Of a stretch of 64,000 nt of DNA, positions 16,798 to 25,132 are shown piece after piece. The DNA comes from Actinocrispum wychmicini. Lineage in GTDB: Bacteria > Actinomycetota > Actinomycetes > Mycobacteriales > Pseudonocardiaceae. The position numbers were made by a program, and so were the translations under genes. The notes under the pieces are model-generated. The model searched no databases. It was given only the letters and a program-made list of their open reading frames with translations, and was not told the origin of the DNA. The DNA is taken from NCBI RefSeq assembly GCF_004345645.1, contig NZ_SLWS01000001.1, positions 1,367,546-1,431,545 on the forward strand. The letters run 5' to 3'. The first letter of the stretch is position 1. Every line of letters begins with the position of its first letter.

Positions 16798-18348
16798 GTG
16801 ATGACGCGTCCCGCACTCGACTATCCCGAGGTCCCTGTCGGCGCGATCCTGGCCGGCGCGGCCCGCCGCTTCGGCGACCGGACGGCGTTCCGGCACCACG
16901 ACGACGAACTGACCTTCAGCCGGCTCTGGACCCAGGCATGCCGGTTCGCGAACGGCCTGGTCGGCCGCGGTGTCCGGCCCGGGGACCGGGTCGCCCTGGT
17001 GATGCCGAACTGCCTGGCGTTCCCGGTCGCGTACTACGGGCTGCTGCTGGCCGGGGCCACGTTCGTACCGGTCAACCCGCTGATGCCGGAGCCAGCCGTC
17101 CGCGCCCAGATCGAGGACGCCGAGGCCAAGGTGGTGCTCAAGGCGGCCGATGTGGCCACGGTCGGGCAGGGACAGCCGGACACGCCGCCGGACGTCGAGA
17201 TCGACATCCACCACCACCTGGCGCACCTCGCGTACACGGGCGGGACGACCGGGCTGTCGAAAGGCGTCCGGCTGCCGCACCGCAACGTCGTGGTCAACAC
17301 GCTGCAGTTCGCCTGCTGGCAGACCGGCGGCGTGCCGGCGCTGGACGACGAGGGCGGGCTCGTCCTCAACCAGGTGAACGACCCCGGCGAGTACCGCGCT
17401 CGGGTGGGCGCGGGGGTGGCCATCAACCTGACCCCGTGGTTCCACGCGATGGGCACGATCGCCGGGCTGAACGTGACGATCCTGGCCGGCACGTCCGTCG
17501 TGCTGCACGACCGGTTCGACCCCGTCGCGTACCTCGCCGACGCCGAGAAACGCCAGGTCACGTACGTGGGTGGCGCGCCCGCGCTGTTCGCGGGACTGCT
17601 GGCGTGCCCGGCCATCCACACCACGGACCTGTCCTCGGTGACCGGGATCGGGTCCGGCGCCGCGCCCATGCCGATGGAGATGACCAGGGCATTGCAGCGG
17701 CTCATGCCCAAGGCGGTGATCGTCGAGGGCTACGGCCTCACCGAGGTCACCATGGGCGCCGCCAGCTCGCCAGTGGCCGTGTCCGCGACGCGCAAGGTCG
17801 GCACGGTCGGCCTGCCCGTGTTCGACACGGAGATCAAGGTCGTGCCGGTGGAGGGCGGCGAGGAACCGCTGCCGGCCGGCGAACGCGGCGAGGTGTGCAT
17901 CCGTGGCCCGCAGGTGATGCTGGGCTACCACAACCGGCCGGCCGACACCGCGGACGTGCTCGTCGACGGCTGGCTGCACACCGGCGACATCGGCGTGCTC
18001 GACGCCGACGGCTATCTGTCCATTGTGGATCGCAAGAAGGACATGCTGATCTACAAGGGGTACAACGTCTACCCACGGGAGCTGGAGGAACTGCTGGTCG
18101 CGCACCCTGGGGTGGTGATGGCCGCGGTCGTCGGGCGCAAGTCGGTGGAGGTCGGCGAGCTGCCGGTGGCGTTCGTCGTGCCCGCCCGGCCGGACGTCAC
18201 GGCCGAGCAGTTGATGGCGGACATCAACGCGAAAGTCGTGCCGTACAAGCGACTGCGCGAGGTCATCCTCACCGACCAGATCCCGGTTTCGGCCGCTGGT
18301 AAGATCCTCAAACGAGAACTCCGCCAACTCTTGTTAGAGAGCTCGTGA
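16798..18348 (+). CDS. AMP-dependent acyl-CoA synthetase/ligase
   Basis: A 516-residue ANL-superfamily enzyme that activates a carboxylic acid with ATP to an acyl-adenylate and transfers it to CoA. Core motifs: P-loop LAYTGGTTGLSKGV, GYGLTEVTMG, hinge SIVDRKKDMLIYKG, and the C-terminal catalytic Lys in SAAGKILKREL. GTG at 16798 and ATG at 16801 are equally good starts. It is divergent from the acyl-CoA dehydrogenase, consistent with joint fatty acid degradation. The frame contains a rare TTA leucine codon four codons before its stop. Its TGA stop overlaps the GTG start of the following lipoprotein gene. Confidence 0.93.
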   Translation: MMTRPALDYPEVPVGAILAGAARRFGDRTAFRHHDDELTFSRLWTQACRFANGLVGRGVRPGDRVALVMPNCLAFPVAYYGLLLAGATFVPVNPLMPEPAVRAQIEDAEAKVVLKAADVATVGQGQPDTPPDVEIDIHHHLAHLAYTGGTTGLSKGVRLPHRNVVVNTLQFACWQTGGVPALDDEGGLVLNQVNDPGEYRARVGAGVAINLTPWFHAMGTIAGLNVTILAGTSVVLHDRFDPVAYLADAEKRQVTYVGGAPALFAGLLACPAIHTTDLSSVTGIGSGAAPMPMEMTRALQRLMPKAVIVEGYGLTEVTMGAASSPVAVSATRKVGTVGLPVFDTEIKVVPVEGGEEPLPAGERGEVCIRGPQVMLGYHNRPADTADVLVDGWLHTGDIGVLDADGYLSIVDRKKDMLIYKGYNVYPRELEELLVAHPGVVMAAVVGRKSVEVGELPVAFVVPARPDVTAEQLMADINAKVVPYKRLREVILTDQIPVSAAGKILKRELRQLLLESS

Positions 18349-19154
18349 GCAACCATTTCCGCCCGTCGCCGGGTCGCATGGGACTTGCCGCCGCGGTCGC
18401 GCTGGTCCTGGTTGTCGCCGGGTGCGGCAGCGACACGCCGAAGACGACGACCAAGCCGCCAGACATCGGGGCAGCCGGCGCCCCGCTGCGCGGCCACACG
18501 TACCTGTCCGACAGCGTCACCGACCAGGGGCAGGCGCACACGCTGGTCGCCGGGACCCGGGTGTCCATCCAGTTCGAGGACAGCGGGGACGTGGTCGCCC
18601 AGGTCGGGTGCAACTCGATCGTCGGGCCGGTGAAGCTGGACAGCGGCAAGGTCGCGGCCGACCTGGCGATGACCCAGAAAAGCTGCGACGACGACCTGGA
18701 CAACCAGGACAAATGGCTGTACGACGTGCTCAACGGCGATGCCACCTGGAAGCTGGACGGCTCGACGCTGCGGATCGCGTCCGGGGCGACCGAGATCGTG
18801 CTGAGCGAGGCGAAGAACGTGCCGCTGACCGGCACCACCTGGCAGATCGACTCGATCGTCGGCGGCGACACCGGCACCACCACCCCGCCGAAGGGGTCGC
18901 TGGTGTTCACCGACCGGAAGGTCACGGTGTCCACCGGCTGCAACACCGGCGAAGGCGACTACCAGGCCGCCGGCCAACGCCTCGCGGTGTCCACTGTGGC
19001 CATGACCCGCAAGGCGTGCCCGCCGGACCTGGCCGAGACCGAACAGGCGATCCTCGCGGTCCTGTCCGGCGACGTCGACTACAAGATCGAGGGCCGGGTG
19101 CTGACGCTGACCAGCGCGGCCGGCACCGGGCTGCGCCTTCAGGCCGCGAACTGA
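18345..19154 (+). CDS. META-domain lipoprotein with two repeats
   Basis: A 269-residue lipoprotein. The signal peptide ends at VVAGC (Cys27). Two META/HslJ-like domains follow, at about 44-145 and 150-265. Each has a strand with GC or GCN (QVGCNSIVGPVK; STGCNTGEGDYQ), a later pair of cysteines or K-x-C (TQKSCDDDL; TRKACPPDLAETEQ) and a terminal strand (LRIASGATEIVLSE; LTLTSAAGTGLRLQ). META proteins sit in the envelope and are linked to stress or heat tolerance in some bacteria; the biochemical role is unknown. The start overlaps the synthetase stop, so the pair is coupled. The 3' end overlaps the convergent VOC gene by 16 bases. Confidence 0.88.
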   Translation: MSNHFRPSPGRMGLAAAVALVLVVAGCGSDTPKTTTKPPDIGAAGAPLRGHTYLSDSVTDQGQAHTLVAGTRVSIQFEDSGDVVAQVGCNSIVGPVKLDSGKVAADLAMTQKSCDDDLDNQDKWLYDVLNGDATWKLDGSTLRIASGATEIVLSEAKNVPLTGTTWQIDSIVGGDTGTTTPPKGSLVFTDRKVTVSTGCNTGEGDYQAAGQRLAVSTVAMTRKACPPDLAETEQAILAVLSGDVDYKIEGRVLTLTSAAGTGLRLQAAN

Positions 19155-19504
19155 GTCAGCGACAACGTGTTGCCGTCGGGGTCGGTGAACCAGGCGACCT
19201 TGCTGCCGTCCGGGGTGGTCCAGACACCGAGGTCGTCCTGGCCCATCCCGTCATAACGGGTGAACTTCACGCCGCGTTCGGTCAACGTGCGGATCGTCGA
19301 GTCGATGTCGTCGACCCGCCAGCCGAGCACGGTGAACGGTTGCGGCGTGAACGAGTCCACTTTGGTCACCCGAATGCCGGGCAGGACCAGCGCGAACGGC
19401 GTCACCGCCAGCACGGTCAACCAGAGCGCGCCCTCGTAGAACTCGCGTGACCGCGCCAGGTCGGTCGACGCGGCGAACGCGATCGGCTCGTCGAGCACTG
19501 TCAT
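19139..19504 (-). CDS. VOC (glyoxalase/bleomycin resistance) superfamily protein
   Basis: A 121-residue VOC fold protein with two beta-alpha-beta modules: IAFAASTDLARSREFYEGAL at the start and VAWFTDPDGNTLSLTQF at the end. Such proteins usually bind a metal and act as dioxygenases, isomerases or antibiotic binders. The commonest arrangement is His/Glu ligands, but the first-strand His is replaced by Ala/Ser here, so activity is doubtful. Its ATG overlaps the stop of the TIGR03089 gene (ATGA), placing it last in the operon LCP-TIGR03089-VOC. Confidence 0.85.
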   Translation of the reverse strand: MTVLDEPIAFAASTDLARSREFYEGALWLTVLAVTPFALVLPGIRVTKVDSFTPQPFTVLGWRVDDIDSTIRTLTERGVKFTRYDGMGQDDLGVWTTPDGSKVAWFTDPDGNTLSLTQFAA

Positions 19505-20187
19505 ACCTCCGGGATCGGGACCGCCCGCTCGGCCGTGCGGTGGGCGTCGAGCTTGGCGGGATCAGGGTGGGTGACCTGGACCAGGGAGCCGCCGCCGGCC
19601 AGCACCGCGAGCAGCCCGGACAGCACGCCGTCCGGGAAGTTCCAGTCCTGAGTGGACAGAACGCGGGCGTTGACCGCCTTGGCCCTTGCGGTTTTCACCA
19701 CGTCGTCGACGGTCAGGTCGAGCAGCGCCGGGGTGTCGCCGGGGACGTCCACGAACGGCGTGAAGTCGTCGCCGAAGATCCGTGACTCGGCGATGTAGTC
19801 CAGCGCCCCGGCGGGCGGGTCACCGCGCAGGCCCATGCCCATCGGGTCGAGCGACACCACTGCCCGTGGGCCGGTGACCGTCGAGTCCACTGTGGTCAGT
19901 GTGATCGCCGCGCCGGTCGGGTCCGTGGTGACGTGGGCCCCGCACCACCAAGCGCCGAGCAGCACCCCCGCGGTCTGCCAGTGCGCCGGCAGCAGCACCG
20001 CGACATCCGTCCCCGGTTCGACGTCGAACTCCTCGGTCAACCAGTTCGCGGTCTTCGCCGCCCAGTTGGCCAACGTGGCCACGGACAGCTCGACGCGGGT
20101 GCCCGCGAGGTCGTCGTAGTGGGTGATCAGCGGACGGGACTGGTCGCCCCGCAGCAACGGCCGGAACAGCGCCTCTGTCACGGACAT
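19501..20187 (-). CDS. TIGR03089 family protein (truncated AMP-ligase-like)
   Basis: A 228-residue actinobacterial protein of the TIGR03089 type. It resembles only the N-terminal part of an AMP-dependent synthetase (LANWAAKTANWLTEEFDVEPG, VAVLLPAHWQTAGVLLGAWW) and then ends in GVLSGLLAVLAGGGSLVQV. The ATP-binding P-loop and the hinge/catalytic Lys region are missing, which is normal for this family and not a local truncation. Function unknown. The start ATG at 20187 shares a base with the stop of the LCP gene upstream. The same order, LCP gene next to a TIGR03089 gene (Rv3267-Rv3268), is found in Mycobacterium tuberculosis. Confidence 0.85.
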   Translation of the reverse strand: MSVTEALFRPLLRGDQSRPLITHYDDLAGTRVELSVATLANWAAKTANWLTEEFDVEPGTDVAVLLPAHWQTAGVLLGAWWCGAHVTTDPTGAAITLTTVDSTVTGPRAVVSLDPMGMGLRGDPPAGALDYIAESRIFGDDFTPFVDVPGDTPALLDLTVDDVVKTARAKAVNARVLSTQDWNFPDGVLSGLLAVLAGGGSLVQVTHPDPAKLDAHRTAERAVPIPEV

Positions 20188-21485
20188 CAGTCCACGCACC
20201 GCACACCGTCGATGATGTTCGGCTGCTGCTGCGGCTGTTCCCCGTTGAGCCGCAGCGGCCCGTTGGACGCGAAGTTCGACGGCTGCCGGCCGAGCAACTG
20301 GGCCACGAACGTCTTCACCGCGGGGACGTCCACGGTGATGATGCTCTGGCCGCGTTCGTTGCGGGCACCGACCTCCTTGACCGGGATCGTGGTGAAGTCC
20401 ACCTGGCCGGTCGACATCGCGCTGAGCTGCCTGGCCAGCGTCAGCAGGTCCAGGCCCGGGTCGACGACCACGGACTTCGCCGCCGCGTCGGTCAGCCGCG
20501 ACAGCTTCCCTGGATCGGTCAGCGTGCCCGCGGTGAGCACCTGCTGCATGGCCGCGCTGAGGAACACCTGCTGACGCACGATCCGGTCAAGGTCGCCGCG
20601 CGGCAGGCCGTCGCGCTGCCGGACGAACGACAGCGCCGCGCCGCCCCTGATCGTCTGCACGCCCTTGCGGAAGTTGGCGCCCGAGTTCGGGTCGCTGGTC
20701 GAATGGTTCAGACACACCGTCACACCGCCGACCGCCTCGGTGAGCAGATAGAACCCGTACAGGTTCACTTCGGCGTAGTGGTCGACCCGTACCCCGGTCA
20801 GGTTCTGCACGGCCTGCGCCAGCGCGGACCGGCCGACCCGGTCGGACTCGCGCTCGATCTGGCCCCTGTCCTTGACGCCGTCGGCCGTCATCTGCTGCGC
20901 CTTGAGGTACTTCGTGGCGCCGTAGGCCGCGTTGATCTTGTCGTCGCGGTAGCCCGGGATGGACACGTACGTGTCGCGCGGGATGGAGATCGCGTAGCCC
21001 TTCGCGCCGTTCTTCGGCAGGCGCAACAGGATGATCGTGTCCGTGTTCACGCCGTCCGCCGCCTCGGTCCGCAGCTCCCTGAGCACCGACGCCGGCAACG
21101 GGTTGCCCTTCGCGTCGGTCCGGGTGTCACTGCCGACGATCAGGATGTCCTCGGCGCCGTCCTCGGCCGGCGGCGCGTTCTTCTGCACCTCCGGGCTCAG
21201 CACGTCGGACGTGTTCGTGTTCTCGTTCACGGTGTTGACCGTGTTCCGCGCCAGCCCGGCGGCGGCGAGGGCGGCGGCGGACGCCAACGCGACCACGACC
21301 CGGGCGGCGATCCACGCGGCTCGCTTCGCGCGCCCCCTCGGTTTCGGTGCGCTCTCGGCAGGTTCGTCCGCGACCGGGTCCTTGTCCTGCGCCACCGGCT
21401 CGTCGGGAACCTGTGTCACCGGCTCGTCGGGAACCGGGTCCTCGTCGTGCGTCACCGGTTCGTCGGCCACCGGAACTCCTCCCAC
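20187..21485 (-). CDS. LytR-CpsA-Psr (LCP) family ligase
   Basis: A 432-residue membrane-anchored LCP protein. These enzymes move polymers (arabinogalactan in mycolata) from polyprenyl-diphosphate to peptidoglycan. The N-terminal 45 residues are cytoplasmic and contain repeated D-E-P-V blocks. A membrane helix lies at about 54-75. The LCP core shows ILIVGSDTRTDAKGNPLP, VNTDTIILLRLPKNG, SIPRDTYVSIPGYRDDKINAAY, LTGVRVDHYAEVNLYGF and SFVRQRDGLPRGDLDRIVRQQ, with the conserved Asp and Arg residues. It lacks the C-terminal LytR_C domain of its neighbour. It starts the LCP-TIGR03089-VOC operon. Confidence 0.93.
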   Translation of the reverse strand: MGGVPVADEPVTHDEDPVPDEPVTQVPDEPVAQDKDPVADEPAESAPKPRGRAKRAAWIAARVVVALASAAALAAAGLARNTVNTVNENTNTSDVLSPEVQKNAPPAEDGAEDILIVGSDTRTDAKGNPLPASVLRELRTEAADGVNTDTIILLRLPKNGAKGYAISIPRDTYVSIPGYRDDKINAAYGATKYLKAQQMTADGVKDRGQIERESDRVGRSALAQAVQNLTGVRVDHYAEVNLYGFYLLTEAVGGVTVCLNHSTSDPNSGANFRKGVQTIRGGAALSFVRQRDGLPRGDLDRIVRQQVFLSAAMQQVLTAGTLTDPGKLSRLTDAAAKSVVVDPGLDLLTLARQLSAMSTGQVDFTTIPVKEVGARNERGQSIITVDVPAVKTFVAQLLGRQPSNFASNGPLRLNGEQPQQQPNIIDGVRCVD

Positions 21486-21588
21486 CCCAGCATTCGTGTA
21501 CGAGCGTAACCGCCCTCGGTTCGCCGGGAACGAACGCCACCCGAAGGACCGCCCGTTGGGGCGACTCCGCGGCGATCCCCGGCCGGCA

Positions 21589-23094
21589 TCAGTTGACGCA
21601 GGTCACACCGTTGGCGTTGATCGGTGGCGACGTCGGTGTGACGTTTGTGGACGATGTGCCCCCGCTGGTCGGCGGCGCGCTGGTCTGGACCTGGTGACCG
21701 GTCGCCGGCTGGTAGTTCTTTCCCAGCACCGCGCGGACTTCGCCGGTTTTCAGCGTCGAGTCGACGGTCAGCGTGAACTGCCCGCCGAGCGCCAGCTGCA
21801 CCTGTTGCGCGGAATCCTCTTCGCCGGGCCGGTAGTACAGCGTCGACGTCGGCTGTGCCGCCGTGTCGGTGACTGTCCCAGGCAGGAAACCCTTACCCTT
21901 CAACACCGCCTGTGCCGACGCGGCCGCTCCCCGGATCGGTGACGCGTTCCGCACGTCGACCGTGACCGTGCCCGGCGCGAAGGGTGTGCTGGTGGGTGCG
22001 GTGGACGACGTCGGCGGGGCGGACGGGGCCGGCGGGTGGTCGTCGCGGGTCAGTGCGGCGACGAAGTCGTGCACCTGCTTGGGGTCCACCTTGATCACGT
22101 CCGCGCCGCCGATCTTGGCCGGCCCGACCGTCGGGATCGTGTAGAAGTCGATGGCACCGCTGGACAGCCCGGACATCTGCTGGGCGAACGTGGTGATGTC
22201 CCACCCCGAGGACAGCACCACCGACTTCTTGATCGCCGTGGTCAGGTCGTTCAGCTTGGACATGTCGGTCAGCACGCCGGTGGACAGCACCTTCCGGGCC
22301 AACGCGCCGATGAACACCTGCTGCCGGACGATCCGGTCGAAATCCCCGTTCGGCAGTTCGTAGCGCTGGCGTACGAACGACAGCGCGTCCGCGCCCGACA
22401 CGGTCTGCACGCCGGCCGGGAACCTCGCGCCGGACTTCTGCTCGTCCACCGCCTTGTTCAGGCACACCTCGACACCGCCGATGGCCTTGGTGATGTCGTA
22501 GAAGCTGGCCAGGTTCACCTCGGCGTACTTGTCGATGGTGACCGCGTTGCCGATCAGCTGCTCGATCGTGGTGATCAGGTTGATCCGGCCCTGCTTCTTG
22601 GCCACGTCCTCGGCCTGCTTCGGCGGGACGTTGCGCTGGTCCTTCATGACGTCGTTGAACTTGTACACGAACGCCGAGTTGAGCTTGTGGCTGCCGAAAC
22701 CGCCGTTGATCGTCACCCACGAGTCGCGCGGGAACGAGATGGCGACCGCGCGCCTGCCGTCGGTCGGGATGTGCACGAGGATCATCGTGTCGGTGTTGCG
22801 TTCACCGTCGTTGATGCCGCCGTGCAGGATGTCCATGACCTCCTTGGGCAGCGGGTTGCCGTACGAATCGGTCCGGCTGTCCATGCCGACGAGAAGGATG
22901 TCCTGTGCGCCGTCGAGCGGCTTCGGGCCGGCCTTCTGCACGTCCGGCGGGATCACGTCGGTGGTCACCACATCGGCGTTGACGTCACGGTATGTGACGT
23001 AGGCGTAGGCGGTGAAGGTCAGCACGAAGATCGACCCGAGTGCGATCACGCACCGTGCCATGTACAGCGCGATCCGATAACCGCCCCTGGACAA
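21589..23094 (-). CDS. LCP family ligase with C-terminal LytR_C domain
   Basis: A 501-residue LCP protein. One membrane helix (about 11-31), LCP core at about 57-320 with ILLVGMDSRTDSYGNPLP, RNTDTMILVHIPTDG, SFPRDSWVTINGGFGSHKLN and SFVRQRYELPNGDFDRIVRQ, a short Pro/Ser/Thr linker, and a LytR_C domain at about 358-450 (VTVDVRNASPIRGAAASAQA, LYYRPGEEDSAQQVQLALGG). The C-terminus is a Thr/Ser/Pro tail ending in Cys. It likely attaches arabinogalactan or another glycopolymer to peptidoglycan outside the membrane. It is separated by 103 bases from the downstream LCP paralogue and is divergent from rmlB. Confidence 0.95.
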   Translation of the reverse strand: MSRGGYRIALYMARCVIALGSIFVLTFTAYAYVTYRDVNADVVTTDVIPPDVQKAGPKPLDGAQDILLVGMDSRTDSYGNPLPKEVMDILHGGINDGERNTDTMILVHIPTDGRRAVAISFPRDSWVTINGGFGSHKLNSAFVYKFNDVMKDQRNVPPKQAEDVAKKQGRINLITTIEQLIGNAVTIDKYAEVNLASFYDITKAIGGVEVCLNKAVDEQKSGARFPAGVQTVSGADALSFVRQRYELPNGDFDRIVRQQVFIGALARKVLSTGVLTDMSKLNDLTTAIKKSVVLSSGWDITTFAQQMSGLSSGAIDFYTIPTVGPAKIGGADVIKVDPKQVHDFVAALTRDDHPPAPSAPPTSSTAPTSTPFAPGTVTVDVRNASPIRGAAASAQAVLKGKGFLPGTVTDTAAQPTSTLYYRPGEEDSAQQVQLALGGQFTLTVDSTLKTGEVRAVLGKNYQPATGHQVQTSAPPTSGGTSSTNVTPTSPPINANGVTCVN

Positions 23095-23252
23095 GGTCGC
23101 CTCCTGGATCTCCCGCCTCGACCCACATTACTGAACATCGCCGTAAAACGGCGGTGTACCGGTAATACGCCCAGCACCCCTGAACGGTTGGCTGGCGATT
23201 TAGGCCCGCATGAAAGACTGCGACCCGTTACCACCTAGTGAGAGGCTGACGG
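23095..23252. promoter_or_regulatory. Divergent spacer between LCP gene and rmlB, with hairpin
   Basis: A 158-base intergenic region that must hold promoters for both directions. CGCCGT-AAA-ACGGCG (23139-23153) is a perfect 6-base stem, and TACCGGTA (23157-23164) is a self-complementary octamer just beyond it. GAGAGG at 23241-23246 is the probable rmlB ribosome site. No convincing -35/-10 pair could be assigned. Confidence 0.35.
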
Positions 23253-24248
23253 ATGCGTGTTCTGGTGACCGGGGGTGCGGGCTTCATCGGCTCCCATTAC
23301 GTTCGGGAGGCGCTGTCGGGCGCGTATCCGGAACTGGCCGACGCCGAGATCATCGTGCTGGACAAGTTGACGTACGCGGGCAACGAGGCCAACCTCGCGC
23401 CGGTCGCCGACAACCCCCGGCTACGCTTCGTACGCGGCGACATCTGTGACATCTCCCTGGTCAGCGAGCTGATGCGGGGCACCGACCTGGTCGTGCACTT
23501 CGCCGCCGAATCACACGTGGACCGGTCCATCATGGCCGCCGCCGACTTCGTGCTGACCAACGTGCTGGGCACCCAGTACCTGCTGCAGGCCGCGCTGGAC
23601 GCGGAGGTCGGCAAGTTCGTGCACGTGTCCACCGACGAGGTGTACGGCTCGATCGACGAGGGCTCGTGGCCGGAGGAGCACCCGCTGCTGCCGAACTCGC
23701 CGTACTCGGCCTCCAAGGCGTCGTCGGACCTGATCGCCCGCTCCTTCCACCGGACGTACGGGCTGCCGGTGTGCATCACCCGGTGTTCGAACAACTACGG
23801 GCCGTACCAGTTCCCGGAGAAGGTCATGCCGCTGTTCGTGACCAACCTGCTGGACGGCCACAAGGTCCCGCTGTACGGCGACGGCCTCAACGTCCGTGAC
23901 TGGCTGCACGTGGACGACCACTGCGCGGGTATCCAGCTGGTCGCCGACAAGGGCCGGCCGGGTGAGGTCTACAACATCGGCGGTGGCACCGAGCTGCCGA
24001 ACAAGGAGCTGACCCAGCGGCTGCTGGACGCGGTCGGCCGGGACTGGTCCATGGTCGAGCCGGTCACCGACCGTAAGGGCCACGACCGCCGCTACTCGGT
24101 GGACATCACCAAGATCAGCACGGAACTGGGATACGCCCCGCGGGTGCCGTTCGACCAGGGCCTGCGTAGCACGGTCGAGTGGTACCGCGACAACCGTTCG
24201 TGGTGGGAGCCGTTGAAGAAGCGGGCTGCGCTCGCGTCATCCCGATGA
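23253..24248 (+). CDS. rmlB: dTDP-glucose 4,6-dehydratase
   Basis: RmlB/RfbB (331 aa), an extended short-chain dehydrogenase using NAD, catalyses the second step of dTDP-L-rhamnose synthesis. The Rossmann motif GGAGFIGSHYVR, the HFAAESHVDRSI block, the active-site STDEVYGSIDEGSW and the catalytic Tyr-x3-Lys in SPYSASKASSDL are complete. Its stop overlaps the rmlD start (ATGA). rmlA and rmlC are not in the window. In mycobacteria rhamnose is part of the galactan linker, and the WbbL-like transferase for it lies 12 kb downstream here. Confidence 0.97.
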   Translation: MRVLVTGGAGFIGSHYVREALSGAYPELADAEIIVLDKLTYAGNEANLAPVADNPRLRFVRGDICDISLVSELMRGTDLVVHFAAESHVDRSIMAAADFVLTNVLGTQYLLQAALDAEVGKFVHVSTDEVYGSIDEGSWPEEHPLLPNSPYSASKASSDLIARSFHRTYGLPVCITRCSNNYGPYQFPEKVMPLFVTNLLDGHKVPLYGDGLNVRDWLHVDDHCAGIQLVADKGRPGEVYNIGGGTELPNKELTQRLLDAVGRDWSMVEPVTDRKGHDRRYSVDITKISTELGYAPRVPFDQGLRSTVEWYRDNRSWWEPLKKRAALASSR

Positions 24249-25132
24249 CCGCGCTCGCGATCCTGGTGCCGGGCGGCACCGGGCAGCTCGGCCACGACCT
24301 CGCGGTCGGCGCGCCGGCCGGGTCGGTGGTGCGGGCCCCCGCGCGGGCCGAGCTGGACATCAGCCAGGCCGGTCCCGTAGTCGAAGCCGTCGATGGGCTG
24401 GTCGCGGCGGCCGGCGACCGCCCGCCGGTCGTGATCAACGCGGCCGCCTACACCGCGGTGGACGCGGCCGAGACCGACCAGGACAAGGCGTTCGCGGTGA
24501 ACGCGGACGGCCCGCGGCTGCTCGCGGCGGTGTGCGCGTCCCGGCGGGTGCCGCTTGTGCACGTGTCCACCGACTACGTCTTCTCCGGGGACAAGACCGG
24601 ACCGTACGAAGTGGACGACCCGGTCGGCCCGAAGTCGGTCTACGGCACGACGAAGCTCGCCGGCGAGAACGCGATCCTCCGGTCCGGTGTGGACGGTTGG
24701 GTGGTCCGGGCCGCGTGGGTCTACGGGGCGAACGGCAACAACTTCGTCAAGACGATCACCCGGCTTGAATCCGAACGCGCCACACTGTCCGTTGTGGACG
24801 ATCAGCGCGGCTCGCCCACCTGGACCGTGGACCTGGCCGCCGGCCTGCTGGAACTGGCCGGGCGGATCGTGGCCGGCACCGCGCCGGAAGGGCGTGTCCT
24901 GCACTGCACCGGCGGCGGCGAGACCACCTGGTGCGGTTTCGCGCGGGCGATCTTCGAAGAACTCGGCGCCGACCCCGCCCGGGTACAGCCGTGCACCACG
25001 GCGGACTTTCCCCGCCCGGCCAGCCGGCCGAAGAACTCGGTGCTGTCCCCGACCGCTTGGAATGACGCCGGCCTGACCCCGATGCGGCCGTGGCGTGAGG
25101 CGCTCACCAAATCGTTCCAGGCGAACAGTTAG
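24245..25132 (+). CDS. rmlD: dTDP-4-dehydrorhamnose reductase
   Basis: RmlD/RfbD (295 aa) reduces dTDP-4-dehydro-L-rhamnose to dTDP-L-rhamnose with NADPH. Features: N-terminal VPGGTGQLGHDLAV, NAAAYTAVDAAETDQDKAF, VSTDYVFSGDKTGPY, and the catalytic Tyr-x3-Lys in YGTTKLAGENA. The frame is open upstream, but ATG 24245, overlapping the rmlB stop, is the correct start. The 3' end overlaps the stop of the convergent glycosyltransferase gene by 4 bases. In Mycobacterium tuberculosis rmlD is directly followed by wbbL and manB; that linkage is broken here by about 11 kb of other genes. Confidence 0.96.
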   Translation: MTALAILVPGGTGQLGHDLAVGAPAGSVVRAPARAELDISQAGPVVEAVDGLVAAAGDRPPVVINAAAYTAVDAAETDQDKAFAVNADGPRLLAAVCASRRVPLVHVSTDYVFSGDKTGPYEVDDPVGPKSVYGTTKLAGENAILRSGVDGWVVRAAWVYGANGNNFVKTITRLESERATLSVVDDQRGSPTWTVDLAAGLLELAGRIVAGTAPEGRVLHCTGGGETTWCGFARAIFEELGADPARVQPCTTADFPRPASRPKNSVLSPTAWNDAGLTPMRPWREALTKSFQANS

